DNA from: a virus
Virus record (IMG/VR): IMGVR_UViG_3300025009_000241
Coordinates: 1-39,517 of that record
Length of the DNA stretch: 39,517 bases
Strand: one strand, 5' to 3'
Within the stretch, counting starts at the first letter, position 1, and every line of letters starts with the position of its first letter. A program made the translations under genes and the position numbers. The notes below the pieces were generated by a model that ran no database searches, was not told where the DNA came from, and worked only from the letters and a program-made list of their open reading frames with translations. Of the stretch, positions 29,876-37,501 are shown piece by piece.

Positions 29876-30096
29876 TTCTTCTCCTCTTCTAATTTAGCCA
29901 GCTCCGCCAGTTCTTCAGCGTTGAGGTGTCTCGCAAACTGATAGTATTTGATTACCACTTCGTCGCCATGACTTCCTCCGGTTCTGGCAAATCCACAAGG
30001 GACAAGCGCTTTATCAATTGCTTGTTCAATCATGTGAATAAAGTCAATATGATAGTTATTGCCGTTCGGTATCGTAACAATCAAATGGTCATTCAT
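29872..30096 (-). CDS. Hypothetical protein, 74 aa
   Basis: An alpha/beta protein (LIVTIPNGNNYHIDFIHMIEQ) ending in a charged coil (EELAELAKLEEEKK). No family is recognised. It starts four bases inside the stop of the small gene upstream. Confidence 0.6.
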   Translation of the reverse strand: MNDHLIVTIPNGNNYHIDFIHMIEQAIDKALVPCGFARTGGSHGDEVVIKYYQFARHLNAEELAELAKLEEEKK

Positions 30097-30266
30097 TTCT
30101 CCTCCAGTTTCTTCAACTCCGCCATAACCTCATCGCGGTTAGCCTTCCACCATTCGCTATCATGTTTCAGTATCATGTTGCGCCGGATCACTGCAATCTC
30201 ATTCGCAGTCGTGCCATTCTTGACCGCTACCGAGTAGTCTCTACGCTGTGCAGGGGTGAGAATCAT
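30093..30266 (-). CDS. Small basic helical protein (57 aa)
   Basis: A 57-residue protein: MILTPAQRRDYSVAVKNG, TANEIAVIRRNMILKHDSEWW, then a charged helix. The TANEIA segment could be a short HTH-like turn. AGGA lies six bases before the ATG; both ends overlap neighbours (ATGA), so it is a real gene despite its size. Function unknown. Confidence 0.7.
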   Translation of the reverse strand: MILTPAQRRDYSVAVKNGTTANEIAVIRRNMILKHDSEWWKANRDEVMAELKKLEEK

Positions 30267-30535
30267 TTAGAATCCTTTGGCAGTAACTTCAGTTTCTTTG
30301 CCATTTTGTTGTAAATATGAACATTGTCCATCAGTCTTTTTTCATCACTCGGAACTAAATATTCTCCGTCTTCCATCCAGACATGACCACAGTTCAGGCA
30401 TACGCTTGTATATCCGTGCCATTCTTCGTGAGCCAAGAAAAACAACTGTTTAGTCTTGCAAAACGGGCAATCATCCTCTTCTACTTTTTGCTCATCATAC
30501 CGAGCAAAACAAATGTGAACATTCGATATACTCAC
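30263..30535 (-). CDS. Zinc-ribbon small protein (90 aa)
   Basis: The GTG at 30535 overlaps the upstream stop (GTGA). The product has CPFC (about residue 24) and CLNCGHVW (about 46), a typical zinc ribbon, then a helix-rich basic tail (IYNKMAKKLKLLPKDSK). A longer reading frame starting at 30607 lies inside the upstream gene and is less likely. Function unknown. Confidence 0.65.
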   Translation of the reverse strand: MSISNVHICFARYDEQKVEEDDCPFCKTKQLFFLAHEEWHGYTSVCLNCGHVWMEDGEYLVPSDEKRLMDNVHIYNKMAKKLKLLPKDSK

Positions 30536-30900
30536 CTCTCCACCCCCTTCAGCGCTTCGGCTATCCGATTCCAGGCGAGGATTAATTCTGCTTCTGTCCA
30601 TCCCCATATTTCAATATTCAAATCTCCGTCATTAAACTTGGCATGTATCCTCATTCTATATTTGTCAAACTTCTCAATCTCCGGCAGCTTCCCCCACAAC
30701 GGCAGGGGTGACACAGGGGCGGTCAGGTCAGCGTAGCAGATGAAGCGGTGGTCGAACAAGATATCGTACCTATCTTGGCTAATAGCTTCAAATTCCCAAA
30801 CAAACGGTAATTTGTCATCAATATGCAATACTCGTAACCTCTTCCCCTTCACCTCTTGGAATGTCGGCTTCACGGTTGACCATACTAATTCAGTAGTCAT
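30532..30900 (-). CDS. Hypothetical protein, 122 aa
   Basis: A mixed alpha/beta protein with several Trp residues (VWEFEAISQDRYDILFDHRF, LNIEIWGWTEAELILAWNR). No family is recognised. GAGGAG lies five bases before the ATG; both ends overlap the neighbouring genes, so it is well placed in the early operon. Confidence 0.65.
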   Translation of the reverse strand: MTTELVWSTVKPTFQEVKGKRLRVLHIDDKLPFVWEFEAISQDRYDILFDHRFICYADLTAPVSPLPLWGKLPEIEKFDKYRMRIHAKFNDGDLNIEIWGWTEAELILAWNRIAEALKGVER

Positions 30901-31085
30901 TTTTGCTCCTCTGATAATTCGATAAGTTCCACGCGGTCTACGGTTGTTTTGTCATAAACATATTTGCAATTAGCGCCGTTGGTTATAATGATTACCGTGT
31001 CTCCGTACCAAATATCGCTTTCGTCATCAATGGGGTCGACAAAATCATTTGAACCACTTTTGAAGTAGATTACAGCGCGTTTCAT
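30897..31085 (-). CDS. Hypothetical protein, 62 aa
   Basis: A small beta-strand-rich protein (AVIYFKSGSNDFV, DTVIIITNGANCKYVYDK). It resembles early phage proteins of unknown role. Start and stop overlap neighbours (ATGA), with GGAGGGGG upstream. Confidence 0.6.
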   Translation of the reverse strand: MKRAVIYFKSGSNDFVDPIDDESDIWYGDTVIIITNGANCKYVYDKTTVDRVELIELSEEQK

Positions 31086-31369
31086 TCCCCCTCCTCTGGT
31101 GCAGCGGGGAGCAAGGCTTTCTCCGCTATCTTTACAGCATCGGTAAAGTGACCATAGAAATATCCTGTTATGGAAATGTCCATAATCTCCTTCAAAGCCG
31201 CGTGATACTTTTCATTCTCTGCCTTCACACGCTCCAACTCGGCATGACAAATTTCAATGTGAGAAAGCAAATAGGATACGTAGTCTTTAGAAGGAATATT
31301 TACATATCCATTATCTATGACTCGTTTCCAATGGTCGTGCAGATTTTGTTCGTATGCTATTTCGCTCAT
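31082..31369 (-). CDS. Hypothetical protein with central coil (95 aa)
   Basis: A helical protein (HIEICHAELERVKAENEKYHAALKEI) with an acidic C-terminus. GGAGAG lies five bases before the ATG. No function is known. Confidence 0.6.
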   Translation of the reverse strand: MSEIAYEQNLHDHWKRVIDNGYVNIPSKDYVSYLLSHIEICHAELERVKAENEKYHAALKEIMDISITGYFYGHFTDAVKIAEKALLPAAPEEGE

Positions 31370-31381
31370 TTTCTCTCTCCT

Positions 31382-31651
31382 CTATTCCTTCAACTCTGAT
31401 TGGATGCGGGATACCAAATCCTCACAAAATTCATACATATCATTCGCGCCACAGGTGCATTCTCGCTTAGAGAAGTTGTCACACCTTGTTGTATGATGAT
31501 CCGCCAACATTTTCTTTTCGTCTGCCATTCGACCAACCTCCCCCAGCAGTTCACGCAGGCGGGCGAGGTCGGCGCGGAGACGTTTCAATTCATCTTCCAT
31601 ATTGTCGCGATTGAATTGGGCTTTTACTGAATCTGGTATCCTGCTTCTCAT
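31382..31651 (-). CDS. Hypothetical coiled-coil protein with Cys motif (89 aa)
   Basis: A charged coiled coil (MEDELKRLRADLARLRELL) followed by a CECTCG-like cysteine region (KRECTCGANDMYEFC). AGGAGG lies seven bases before the ATG at 31651. No function is known. Its start overlaps the Lar-like gene stop. Confidence 0.6.
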   Translation of the reverse strand: MRSRIPDSVKAQFNRDNMEDELKRLRADLARLRELLGEVGRMADEKKMLADHHTTRCDNFSKRECTCGANDMYEFCEDLVSRIQSELKE

Positions 31652-31992
31652 TTCAACGCCTCCTCAACAATTCTTCTTATCTCAACGGCAAGATTGTTTC
31701 TCTCGTCTAGACTATCCTCATAAACCATATTTGATATACTTACAAGCGAACCCCGCAACTTCGCATTCTCGGCGCGGAGGGAATCTTCTAGCGGACGGGT
31801 GTTCCATTTGTCTTTTGCTTCTAAAATGCTATCGGGTAAACAAATTTCGTCTGGAATGTCAACGTATCCGGTTTCTGCTTCGCATATGTGACAAAAATAA
31901 TATACGGTTTGTATTGTTCCAGAATCGTAATCCTCTCTTTTTAGGCTTATATCTGCATTGCCGCAAAACGGACATTCTCTCAATTCACTCAT
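31648..31992 (-). CDS. Lar-like restriction alleviation protein
   Basis: A 114-residue protein starting MSELRECPFCGNADISL, with a second pair FCHICEAE and the EAKDKWNTRP segment. This CPFCG...EA..KWN pattern is that of Lar family proteins, which change the activity of host restriction-modification enzymes in some phages. The C-terminal coil is not part of the family. GAGGAG lies five bases before the ATG. Function in this host is inferred from family only. Confidence 0.75.
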   Translation of the reverse strand: MSELRECPFCGNADISLKREDYDSGTIQTVYYFCHICEAETGYVDIPDEICLPDSILEAKDKWNTRPLEDSLRAENAKLRGSLVSISNMVYEDSLDERNNLAVEIRRIVEEALK

Positions 31993-32067
31993 TCTCTCTC
32001 CTCAATCTAGCGTGGCAGAAGCGCCACATTCATAATACATCGTTTGCACACTGATTTCAAGTGGCAA

Positions 32068-32802
32068 TTAATGTTTGACATATTCCGAAAATTCATTATG
32101 GCGCGGACCTGATTCACGTTTGACTTTTGCCAGGATGATTGCACACGCCTGTTCAATACTCTTTGGTCCGGTTATCTTGTAATTCTTCTCGGATAACTCT
32201 GATACCGCTTGCGCCATGATCTGATTTGTTACCCCTTTATTTTTCATCGCCTGAAGTGATACATTCCAATCCTCTGGGTCACGCGGGGCTTGTAGTTTTG
32301 AGATTGATTCAAAAGCAGAGACGAGTGAAATGTCGCTGCCGTCAACTTCGACTTCTACTTGTTCTTCTTCTTCACTTAACTTCTCTTTACTTCCCTTAAC
32401 TTCAGCAGGCAAACTTCCGTCATTTTGTGGGCAATCTTCAGGATGTTTGCCAACATTATTTTCGGGTATTGAGGATTCTGGTTCTCTATCTTTTTTCATT
32501 CCAATTTGATGTTTTTCAAAATTTGGAAACTCAATAAATTTATCGCCGTCAACTTCATACCAAATAACCAGTCCTAAATCATGCCATTCCTGAATAAATC
32601 CCTCAACGTCTTTGGATGTTATTTTATCGTCAAGTCTTGGAAACACAAGTGATTTTACAATGGATGGATCCCCGTAGGTTCTACCCTCCCTATCGGCATG
32701 AACTATCAGCCATGTAAACGCCAACATAGACCAGGGAGAACTCAATTTATTTACCGCTTTATCAACGCATATTTCCTTTGACACAAACCTACCTCTAGCC
32801 AT
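32068..32802 (-). CDS. Replisome organiser-like protein
   Basis: A 244-residue protein with an N-terminal winged-helix-like domain (VNKLSSPWSMLAFTWLIVHADREGR, FIQEWHDLGLVIWYEVDGDKFIEFPNFEKHQ), the shared opening of phage replication initiators of the DnaD/replisome-organiser kind, an acidic linker, and a C-terminal helical part. It would open the origin and recruit host helicase. It follows the HNH-domain protein and overlaps its stop; GGAG lies six bases before the ATG. Confidence 0.78.
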   Translation of the reverse strand: MARGRFVSKEICVDKAVNKLSSPWSMLAFTWLIVHADREGRTYGDPSIVKSLVFPRLDDKITSKDVEGFIQEWHDLGLVIWYEVDGDKFIEFPNFEKHQIGMKKDREPESSIPENNVGKHPEDCPQNDGSLPAEVKGSKEKLSEEEEQVEVEVDGSDISLVSAFESISKLQAPRDPEDWNVSLQAMKNKGVTNQIMAQAVSELSEKNYKITGPKSIEQACAIILAKVKRESGPRHNEFSEYVKH

Positions 32803-33565
32803 TTAAAACTCCTTCCATCTCCTCAACCCAATACGACCAGTTTCCAGAAGATCGTATTATTCCCGCGAGTTCTTCTATTGATGTTCCCTGAAGATAGGCT
32901 TGCTCAAGATAACTCGTAGCACGATAATCTGTATAAAACTTTTTAGCCCTCATCATATTTACAAGCCTGTAAATATCCTGCATATAAGGCTTTTCAGATA
33001 ATAATTTTCTACTCTTGGCAATTCTTGGAATGTAATTTATAAACTTTTCGATAGAACTTTGAATTTGATTTCCGTCAATATTTAATAATATATATTGGTC
33101 TGCTGACAGGCTTGCACTTTCAAGCATTTCTGATAACCCATATCGCCTTAATGCAGATTTTAAATTTTGTTTTCCCGCATCATTTAGCGAAAACCCGTCC
33201 ATTCTGGAATTTATATAGTCAACAAGGTTGTTTAATTCTTGATCGTGTAAGTCATCAAGCCCGCCTTGCCACTCCATCATCATTTCAATTTGTTCGCGGC
33301 GCTCCTGGAGTTTGTCGAGTTGCGCTTTCCTTTTTAACATAACCGCGTCATCTGATAATTCGCGGTCACTTTTGCCACTATTACAATCAAAACAAGAAGT
33401 GATTAGATTTGTTATGTCGTTAGTGCCATTTTTTGAAACTGGCTTTATATGATCCGCTTGCAGTAAAACATCTGGAGCCGACCTACCACAATATTGACAG
33501 GTAAAACTATCGCGCTTGAATACCTCAAATCTTGTTTTCTTTGTTAGTGCTTTTCTTTCAGTCAT
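32795..33565 (-). CDS. HNH protein with long C-terminal domain
   Basis: A 256-residue protein. Residues 10-75 are an HNH domain: KRDSFTCQYCGRSAPDVLLQADHIKPVSKNG and CFDCN. The rest is helical with several charged stretches (EMMMEWQGGLDDLHDQEL; LSEKPYMQDIYRLVNMMRAKKF). Fusions of HNH to helical domains next to replication initiators are common in phages. It may nick DNA at the origin or act in recombination. GGGG lies five bases before the ATG. Confidence 0.82.
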   Translation of the reverse strand: MTERKALTKKTRFEVFKRDSFTCQYCGRSAPDVLLQADHIKPVSKNGTNDITNLITSCFDCNSGKSDRELSDDAVMLKRKAQLDKLQERREQIEMMMEWQGGLDDLHDQELNNLVDYINSRMDGFSLNDAGKQNLKSALRRYGLSEMLESASLSADQYILLNIDGNQIQSSIEKFINYIPRIAKSRKLLSEKPYMQDIYRLVNMMRAKKFYTDYRATSYLEQAYLQGTSIEELAGIIRSSGNWSYWVEEMEGVLNG

Positions 33566-33725
33566 TGTTACCCCTTAAAATAAATTCCCGCCGTCCACAG
33601 TTAGTATGATTGTCGAGGTCACACCTGGATAGCGGGAAATTATTTACTAACTCATAATGTAACCTCGACTGTATCAATCATACCACAACCACCGCGAAAC
33701 ACAACTACGTATTTAAGGCAATTGG
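33566..33725 (-). other. Intergenic region with long inverted repeats
   Basis: GTATGATTG (33604-33612) and CAATCATAC (33675-33683), with TCGAGGT (33613-33619) and ACCTCGA (33662-33668) inside, form a 16-bp stem with a six-base bulge. A second pair, TTCCCGC (33585-33591) and GCGGGAA (33632-33638), overlaps it, so the two folds exclude each other. On the minus strand the second ends in TTTATTTT, like a terminator. It lies between the methyltransferase and the HNH/replication genes, so it may be a switch or an origin. Confidence 0.5.
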
Positions 33726-34541
33726 TCATTGGGTGAATAAAGACTGTTGGTTTTGTTGTTTCTCCATCAGTTCCTTTGAATACCCGTTTGTCTTTATTTC
33801 GTCCCTGATACTCTTACATTCGTCAACCCACTTAACCGCGTCCTTGTAAAAGTTTTTCTTGATCTCGAATCCGTATCCTATCCTTCCGGTATTGTTTGCA
33901 GCAACCAGGGTTGAGCCGCTCCCCGCAACGGGGTCAATTACAACGTCCCCCTCGTCTGTAAAAATCCGTATTAGTTTTTCAAGTAATGCAACTGGTTTCT
34001 GTGTCGGGTGGATTTTCTTGTAAAGGTAGTCTTTATCATCCTCCCAATCCATGACGTTGAATACCATCTTTCCGTTGTTGTTGAACTTTGGAAGTTTTTC
34101 ACGGTAAAGAAGTAGTGCGTATTCAGCATTCCCGACAATTCGCATATTAGCCTTTAGCACCTGGGCAGAAAAGTTTTTACGAAAAACAAGATTGATATAG
34201 TGCTTTATTTCGTATTCTTTTGCCAGTTCGATCAAATAGAATTGCTGTTCAAAACTACAAAAGACAATCATGCAGGGAGCTTTACCCGTTTCCTTTGGTT
34301 CCTTTATCATTAGCCTATTACAGAAGTGCATAAACTCCGCGGGTTTGAAATTCTCATCTGTATCAAAGAATGACTTACCCGCTAAATCACTCGGGCCGTT
34401 TTTATTGTCACCGTCAATGTACCAGGATGGATTAGAACCATAAGCATTATTCCCTACGTTATAAGGAATGTCCGCTATAACCAGTTGAGCGCGTGGTATC
34501 TGATACCCCTTGAAATTCTGGAAGTGGTCATTGATGAGCAT
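33726..34541 (-). CDS. Beta-class DNA methyltransferase (complete copy)
   Basis: A 271-residue DNA methyltransferase. The N-terminal catalytic motif is ADIPYNVGNN (motif IV), and the C-terminal SAM-binding motif is VIDPVAGSGSTLVAANNTGR (motif I), so the motif order is that of the beta class (N4-cytosine/N6-adenine). HPTQKPVALLEKLIR precedes motif I as usual. It probably masks phage DNA from host restriction. It lies after RecT in the early operon; a diverged copy is cut by the left edge. Confidence 0.92.
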   Translation of the reverse strand: MLINDHFQNFKGYQIPRAQLVIADIPYNVGNNAYGSNPSWYIDGDNKNGPSDLAGKSFFDTDENFKPAEFMHFCNRLMIKEPKETGKAPCMIVFCSFEQQFYLIELAKEYEIKHYINLVFRKNFSAQVLKANMRIVGNAEYALLLYREKLPKFNNNGKMVFNVMDWEDDKDYLYKKIHPTQKPVALLEKLIRIFTDEGDVVIDPVAGSGSTLVAANNTGRIGYGFEIKKNFYKDAVKWVDECKSIRDEIKTNGYSKELMEKQQNQQSLFTQ

Positions 34542-34563
34542 TACTATTCCCTCTCCTCTGTAA

Positions 34564-34596
34564 CTCCCGGCTTTGATTCCCCATATTAGCCGGGAG
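34564..34596 (-). repeat. Inverted repeat between RecT and the methyltransferase
   Basis: CTCCCGGCT (34564-34572) pairs perfectly with AGCCGGGAG (34588-34596). There is no T-tract after the stem, so an RNA-stabilising or processing hairpin is more likely than a strong terminator. Confidence 0.6.
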
Positions 34597-34606
34597 CATG
34601 AAACGC

Positions 34607-35545
34607 TTATATACTCAGCTTCTTGAGTTCTGTGTAGGCAGCGTCAAAATCGCCGCCTGCTTGATTTAGAATATCTTGTCCTTTGACGTTGGATACATTG
34701 ACTGCCTTTGCCAATTCCCAGAACATCTTTGAGGTAATCTTGACTGGTTCATCAGCCTTTTCTTCAATTGGTTCTGGTTCATCCTGGGGAGGGGCATCAT
34801 CACCAAATCCCAGCGCTCGCATGTTTTCCTCAACCGAATGAGGTACAACTTCCTGGATTTCAACTCCGGTGATAAAGTCCTCTTCGTCTTCGGCTTCGGT
34901 CATGTTCATCATGTCAAACGGATCCAGATAACCCCATTTTTTAAGACCAAGTATCATCACGGTTTTCTTGAACATAACCGGGGGGTCTTTTTGCCACATG
35001 CTGTCGCGGCTGTTGTAAGACTTCGAGTATTTCTGACCGTGCGCTTCACACTCTTCATTGGTCATGTAAAACGTCTTTGAGAAGCCGCTCAATAACTGGA
35101 AGTAAAGCATGTAACCAACAACCTTACCGCTCTTGCCGTGTCGATCAATCAGGTAATTTCCGGTCATGGTATCTTCTTGGAGAATGTCGGAATCGTAAAT
35201 CGTTATCAGATTTATAAACCGATATTTCCCTGTTCGGATTGCCATGTGGTAAATGCCCCTCCATCCTACAATCAGGGTTGCTTTACCACCAAACGGTACA
35301 ATGTGCGCCTGACCTGTTGAGGGGTCAACCGACAATCGCATGGTTGCTGCTCGTAGTGCTGATGATATGATAGAGTTTGGATTGCAGTTCTGTAAATCCT
35401 TATTCTGTGCAACTGCAATTAACACGCTGGAAATGTAGCCCCCGGCGTTATTGTTACCAACCACTTCTGCAAAACGGCTGTTGATCTCGTTGCTTCGCAT
35501 AATGGCTTTCAAACTGTTTTCTTGCTTGACTGCTAATTCACTCAT
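34607..35545 (-). CDS. recT: RecT-family single-strand annealing protein
   Basis: A 312-residue protein of the RecT family: QNCNPNSIISSALRAATMRLSVDPSTGQAHIVPFG, LIVGWRGIYHMAIRTGKYR and a conserved MWQKDPPVMFKKTVMILGLKKWG segment. It anneals single strands during phage recombination and replication. No recE/exonuclease partner is clear; the 130-aa protein at 35559 lies in the usual place of one but does not look like it. The acidic C-terminal tail resembles that of other RecT proteins. GAGGAG lies eight bases before the ATG. Confidence 0.92.
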   Translation of the reverse strand: MSELAVKQENSLKAIMRSNEINSRFAEVVGNNNAGGYISSVLIAVAQNKDLQNCNPNSIISSALRAATMRLSVDPSTGQAHIVPFGGKATLIVGWRGIYHMAIRTGKYRFINLITIYDSDILQEDTMTGNYLIDRHGKSGKVVGYMLYFQLLSGFSKTFYMTNEECEAHGQKYSKSYNSRDSMWQKDPPVMFKKTVMILGLKKWGYLDPFDMMNMTEAEDEEDFITGVEIQEVVPHSVEENMRALGFGDDAPPQDEPEPIEEKADEPVKITSKMFWELAKAVNVSNVKGQDILNQAGGDFDAAYTELKKLSI

Positions 35546-35558
35546 TGCGTTTTCTCCT

Positions 35559-35951
35559 CTACTTGTCTAATTTGATTGTTGCGGTTGGGTCGGTCTTTGA
35601 CAATACAACTGGCTCAACCTTTGCTTCTTTACAGATTGCCTTGAAATCATAATCCGTTTCAACTGTGGTAAACTTAGCAACCACATCTGGAACCTCATCT
35701 GCAACGGCAGCCCAATCAGTTGATTCGCGCTGTGTTGCGTATTTCGACTTGATTTCATTTGACACAGTTGCGCATGGAGTAGTGTAATCATAAGTAGCGC
35801 GTCCGCCAGAATAAGTAACCCGAACACCCCCGACCACCTGTGTTTTTTCTAACTTCAAAACTTCGGCTTCAATCTCGCTTCCAAGAACGTCTAGAGACAA
35901 CTTATTCTTTTCCCACAACAATATCTTTTCTGCTAATTCTGATGCATTCAT
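35559..35951 (-). CDS. Protein upstream of RecT (130 aa)
   Basis: A 130-residue protein: helical start (ASELAEKILLWEKNKLSLDVLG), a beta part with TYSGGRATYDYTTPC and an end KTDPTATIKLDK. Similar small proteins lie beside RecT-like genes in some phages, without known activity. ATG at 35951 is chosen because GAGGAG lies six bases before it, whereas the ATG at 35957 directly abuts that site. Confidence 0.65.
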   Translation of the reverse strand: MNASELAEKILLWEKNKLSLDVLGSEIEAEVLKLEKTQVVGGVRVTYSGGRATYDYTTPCATVSNEIKSKYATQRESTDWAAVADEVPDVVAKFTTVETDYDFKAICKEAKVEPVVLSKTDPTATIKLDK

Positions 35952-35962
35952 TTTCATCTCCT

Positions 35963-36193
35963 CTAAATTGGTAATTCCTGTGCGTCAGTTGACGCAATAG
36001 CTGATAACGAATCCAGGTACGCTTGCGGTAAGTCAGCCTTCTCGATCTCCGCGCCGCACCTTCGGCAGAAGTAGAATATCCCTCCGCCGTGAAAACATAT
36101 CTCGCCTGATGCACCATCGAAGTATTCGACAGGCTCAACATAGTCAGCGCATATCAGGTCTACGGGGTGCTTGCATCGGATGTCAAACATCAT
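35963..36193 (-). CDS. Zinc-ribbon small protein (76 aa)
   Basis: A Cys pair FCRRCG near residue 44 and single Cys residues earlier (RCKHPV, LICADY) give a zinc-binding pattern. The C-terminal part is acidic. The start overlaps the upstream stop (ATGA). Function unknown. Confidence 0.62.
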   Translation of the reverse strand: MMFDIRCKHPVDLICADYVEPVEYFDGASGEICFHGGGIFYFCRRCGAEIEKADLPQAYLDSLSAIASTDAQELPI

Positions 36194-36465
36194 TCACCAT
36201 CCTCTACATTCACGCCGTTCAATTTGACATACATCATGTGGGCTTTGAGGTCAGCCTGCTTGCACAATTCTTCGTGTTCATTCATTGTGTCAATCATGTG
36301 GTAAGTTAGCCAGTAATCCACGTTATCCGTGTATTGTCGCCATAGTCTCTCGGCTTCTTGTTGCGCCTTGATGTATTCGACTTCCAGCGGAGCGCGGACT
36401 TTCGGCTTCAGGTCAGCCCATGTGTACGTGCGGTCGCGGTCAGAACATCCTATGCAGGCGGTCAT
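36190..36465 (-). CDS. Hypothetical protein, 91 aa
   Basis: A helical protein with CIGC at the N-terminus and long helices (EVEYIKAQQEAERLWRQY; NEHEELCKQADLKAHMM). AAGGAG lies five bases before the ATG; both ends overlap neighbours. Function unknown. Confidence 0.62.
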   Translation of the reverse strand: MTACIGCSDRDRTYTWADLKPKVRAPLEVEYIKAQQEAERLWRQYTDNVDYWLTYHMIDTMNEHEELCKQADLKAHMMYVKLNGVNVEDGE

Positions 36466-36902
36466 TTCGACTCCTTGTCAAATCTTTCCCAACACTTGTT
36501 TTTAGTCGGGAAACTAGCACATGCACTAAAGCTTCCGCAACCAGCGCACTCATCCCATTTTGGCTTCTTATCATAATCTGCGGATTGATACCACCACGCA
36601 GGACAAGTAAACTTTCGCATTTCAGATTTGTGAGGGAATTTCTCGCCATCCAACCAATTGGTATAAGGCATTCCACCAAAGTCCATTTTACCGCCAGTTA
36701 TAATGCCGGGGTTTACCTCAAGTATTGTGTGAATTTTTGCATCCCCCCGTTGTTCAAACTCCTCGTATTCGTGAGTAAACTTACGCTTGCCCATGCCTTT
36801 GCAGTCTTGACAAACAACGCCGTAACCGTCACGCTCTGCCATTCCCACATAAACACCCGTACCCTTACACGATTTACATTTTTCAATCAGTTCAATCTTC
36901 AT
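36462..36902 (-). CDS. DnaJ-like zinc-finger protein (146 aa)
   Basis: CKSCKGTGVYVG and CQDCKGMG are the two halves of a DnaJ-type CxxCxGxG zinc finger at residues 9-40. The C-terminal part adds more Cys residues (CPAWW, CAGCGSFSACASF). Function is unknown; DnaJ-like fingers often bind single-stranded or unfolded partners. GAGGAG lies six bases before the ATG. Confidence 0.7.
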   Translation of the reverse strand: MKIELIEKCKSCKGTGVYVGMAERDGYGVVCQDCKGMGKRKFTHEYEEFEQRGDAKIHTILEVNPGIITGGKMDFGGMPYTNWLDGEKFPHKSEMRKFTCPAWWYQSADYDKKPKWDECAGCGSFSACASFPTKNKCWERFDKESK

Positions 36903-36988
36903 CGTTTTCTCCTCTCAAAATATTCAACTAATCCAGCCAGCCCAAGCGCCAGTAGTATCAGAACGTAGCCTAACACGATTGCGGGCAT
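36899..36988 (-). CDS. Tiny membrane peptide (29 aa)
   Basis: MPAIVLGYVLILLALGLAGL is one hydrophobic helix, followed by a VEYFERRKR basic end. The ATG overlaps the stop of the RHH gene (TAATG) and its own stop overlaps the next ATG, so it is translated by coupling. It may be a toxin-like or membrane-anchoring peptide; function unknown. Confidence 0.65.
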   Translation of the reverse strand: MPAIVLGYVLILLALGLAGLVEYFERRKR

Positions 36989-37254
36989 TATTCGTATCCT
37001 TTGTCACTGCCGACAATCTCAATGTCATTGACGTCATGCACCAGGCTAACGTGCGGCTTCTTGTCCGCAAACATCTTGTCGATGCGGTCATACATTGCGG
37101 TGCCGGATGAAGGGATCTTGCCAATGACGGGGATCTGAGCAACCAGACGGCGGACTGCTTCAGACAATCCAACGCCTTCGACTGAAGCGTATGCCTCAAG
37201 TCTATCTTTCAATTCCTGATCCATTCTTACGATTACCGTTTGTGTTTTAGCCAT
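36988..37254 (-). CDS. Ribbon-helix-helix (CopG/Arc-type) regulator
   Basis: An 88-residue protein with an N-terminal RHH fold: KTQTVIVRMDQELKDRLEAYASVEGVGLSEAVRRLVAQ (residues 3-40), where the VIVRM strand would enter the DNA major groove and the two helices make the dimer. The C-terminal part is short and acidic. It is the second early gene, close to the box and palindrome clusters at 37680-38045, and is the best candidate to bind them. GAGGAG lies four bases before the ATG. Confidence 0.85.
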   Translation of the reverse strand: MAKTQTVIVRMDQELKDRLEAYASVEGVGLSEAVRRLVAQIPVIGKIPSSGTAMYDRIDKMFADKKPHVSLVHDVNDIEIVGSDKGYE

Positions 37255-37306
37255 GTTACTCCTCTCGTTTGATTTTCGCGTGTACCATGCGCGACCCGGA
37301 TTGACA

Positions 37307-37501
37307 CTATCGGATATTGTGTGCTGCTTTCAATATTGCTTTTCCTAATTTAATGGACTGTTCTTTGTTCATGTATACAAATGCGTCTGCCTTGTGTCCC
37401 ATGCGCTCGCTAGCCACTATAACAACAGAATCTGGCGTATTTGAAACTGAGATTTTTTCGTCCTCAAAAATACCTTCGATTGTTTCGTGTGTAATTTTCA
37501 T
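37307..37501 (-). CDS. First gene of the early operon, hypothetical (64 aa)
   Basis: A 64-residue alpha/beta protein (VVIVASERMGHKADAFVYM, then a basic amphipathic helix QSIKLGKAILKAAHN). It is the first gene reached from the operator region. GAGGAG lies eight bases before the ATG. No family is recognised. Confidence 0.62.
   Translation of the reverse strand: MKITHETIEGIFEDEKISVSNTPDSVVIVASERMGHKADAFVYMNKEQSIKLGKAILKAAHNIR

Noticed and set aside
36420-36968. Plus-strand frame of 182 aa
   Set aside because: Antisense to the DnaJ-like zinc-finger gene and the tiny membrane peptide, which show coupled starts and conserved Cys motifs.
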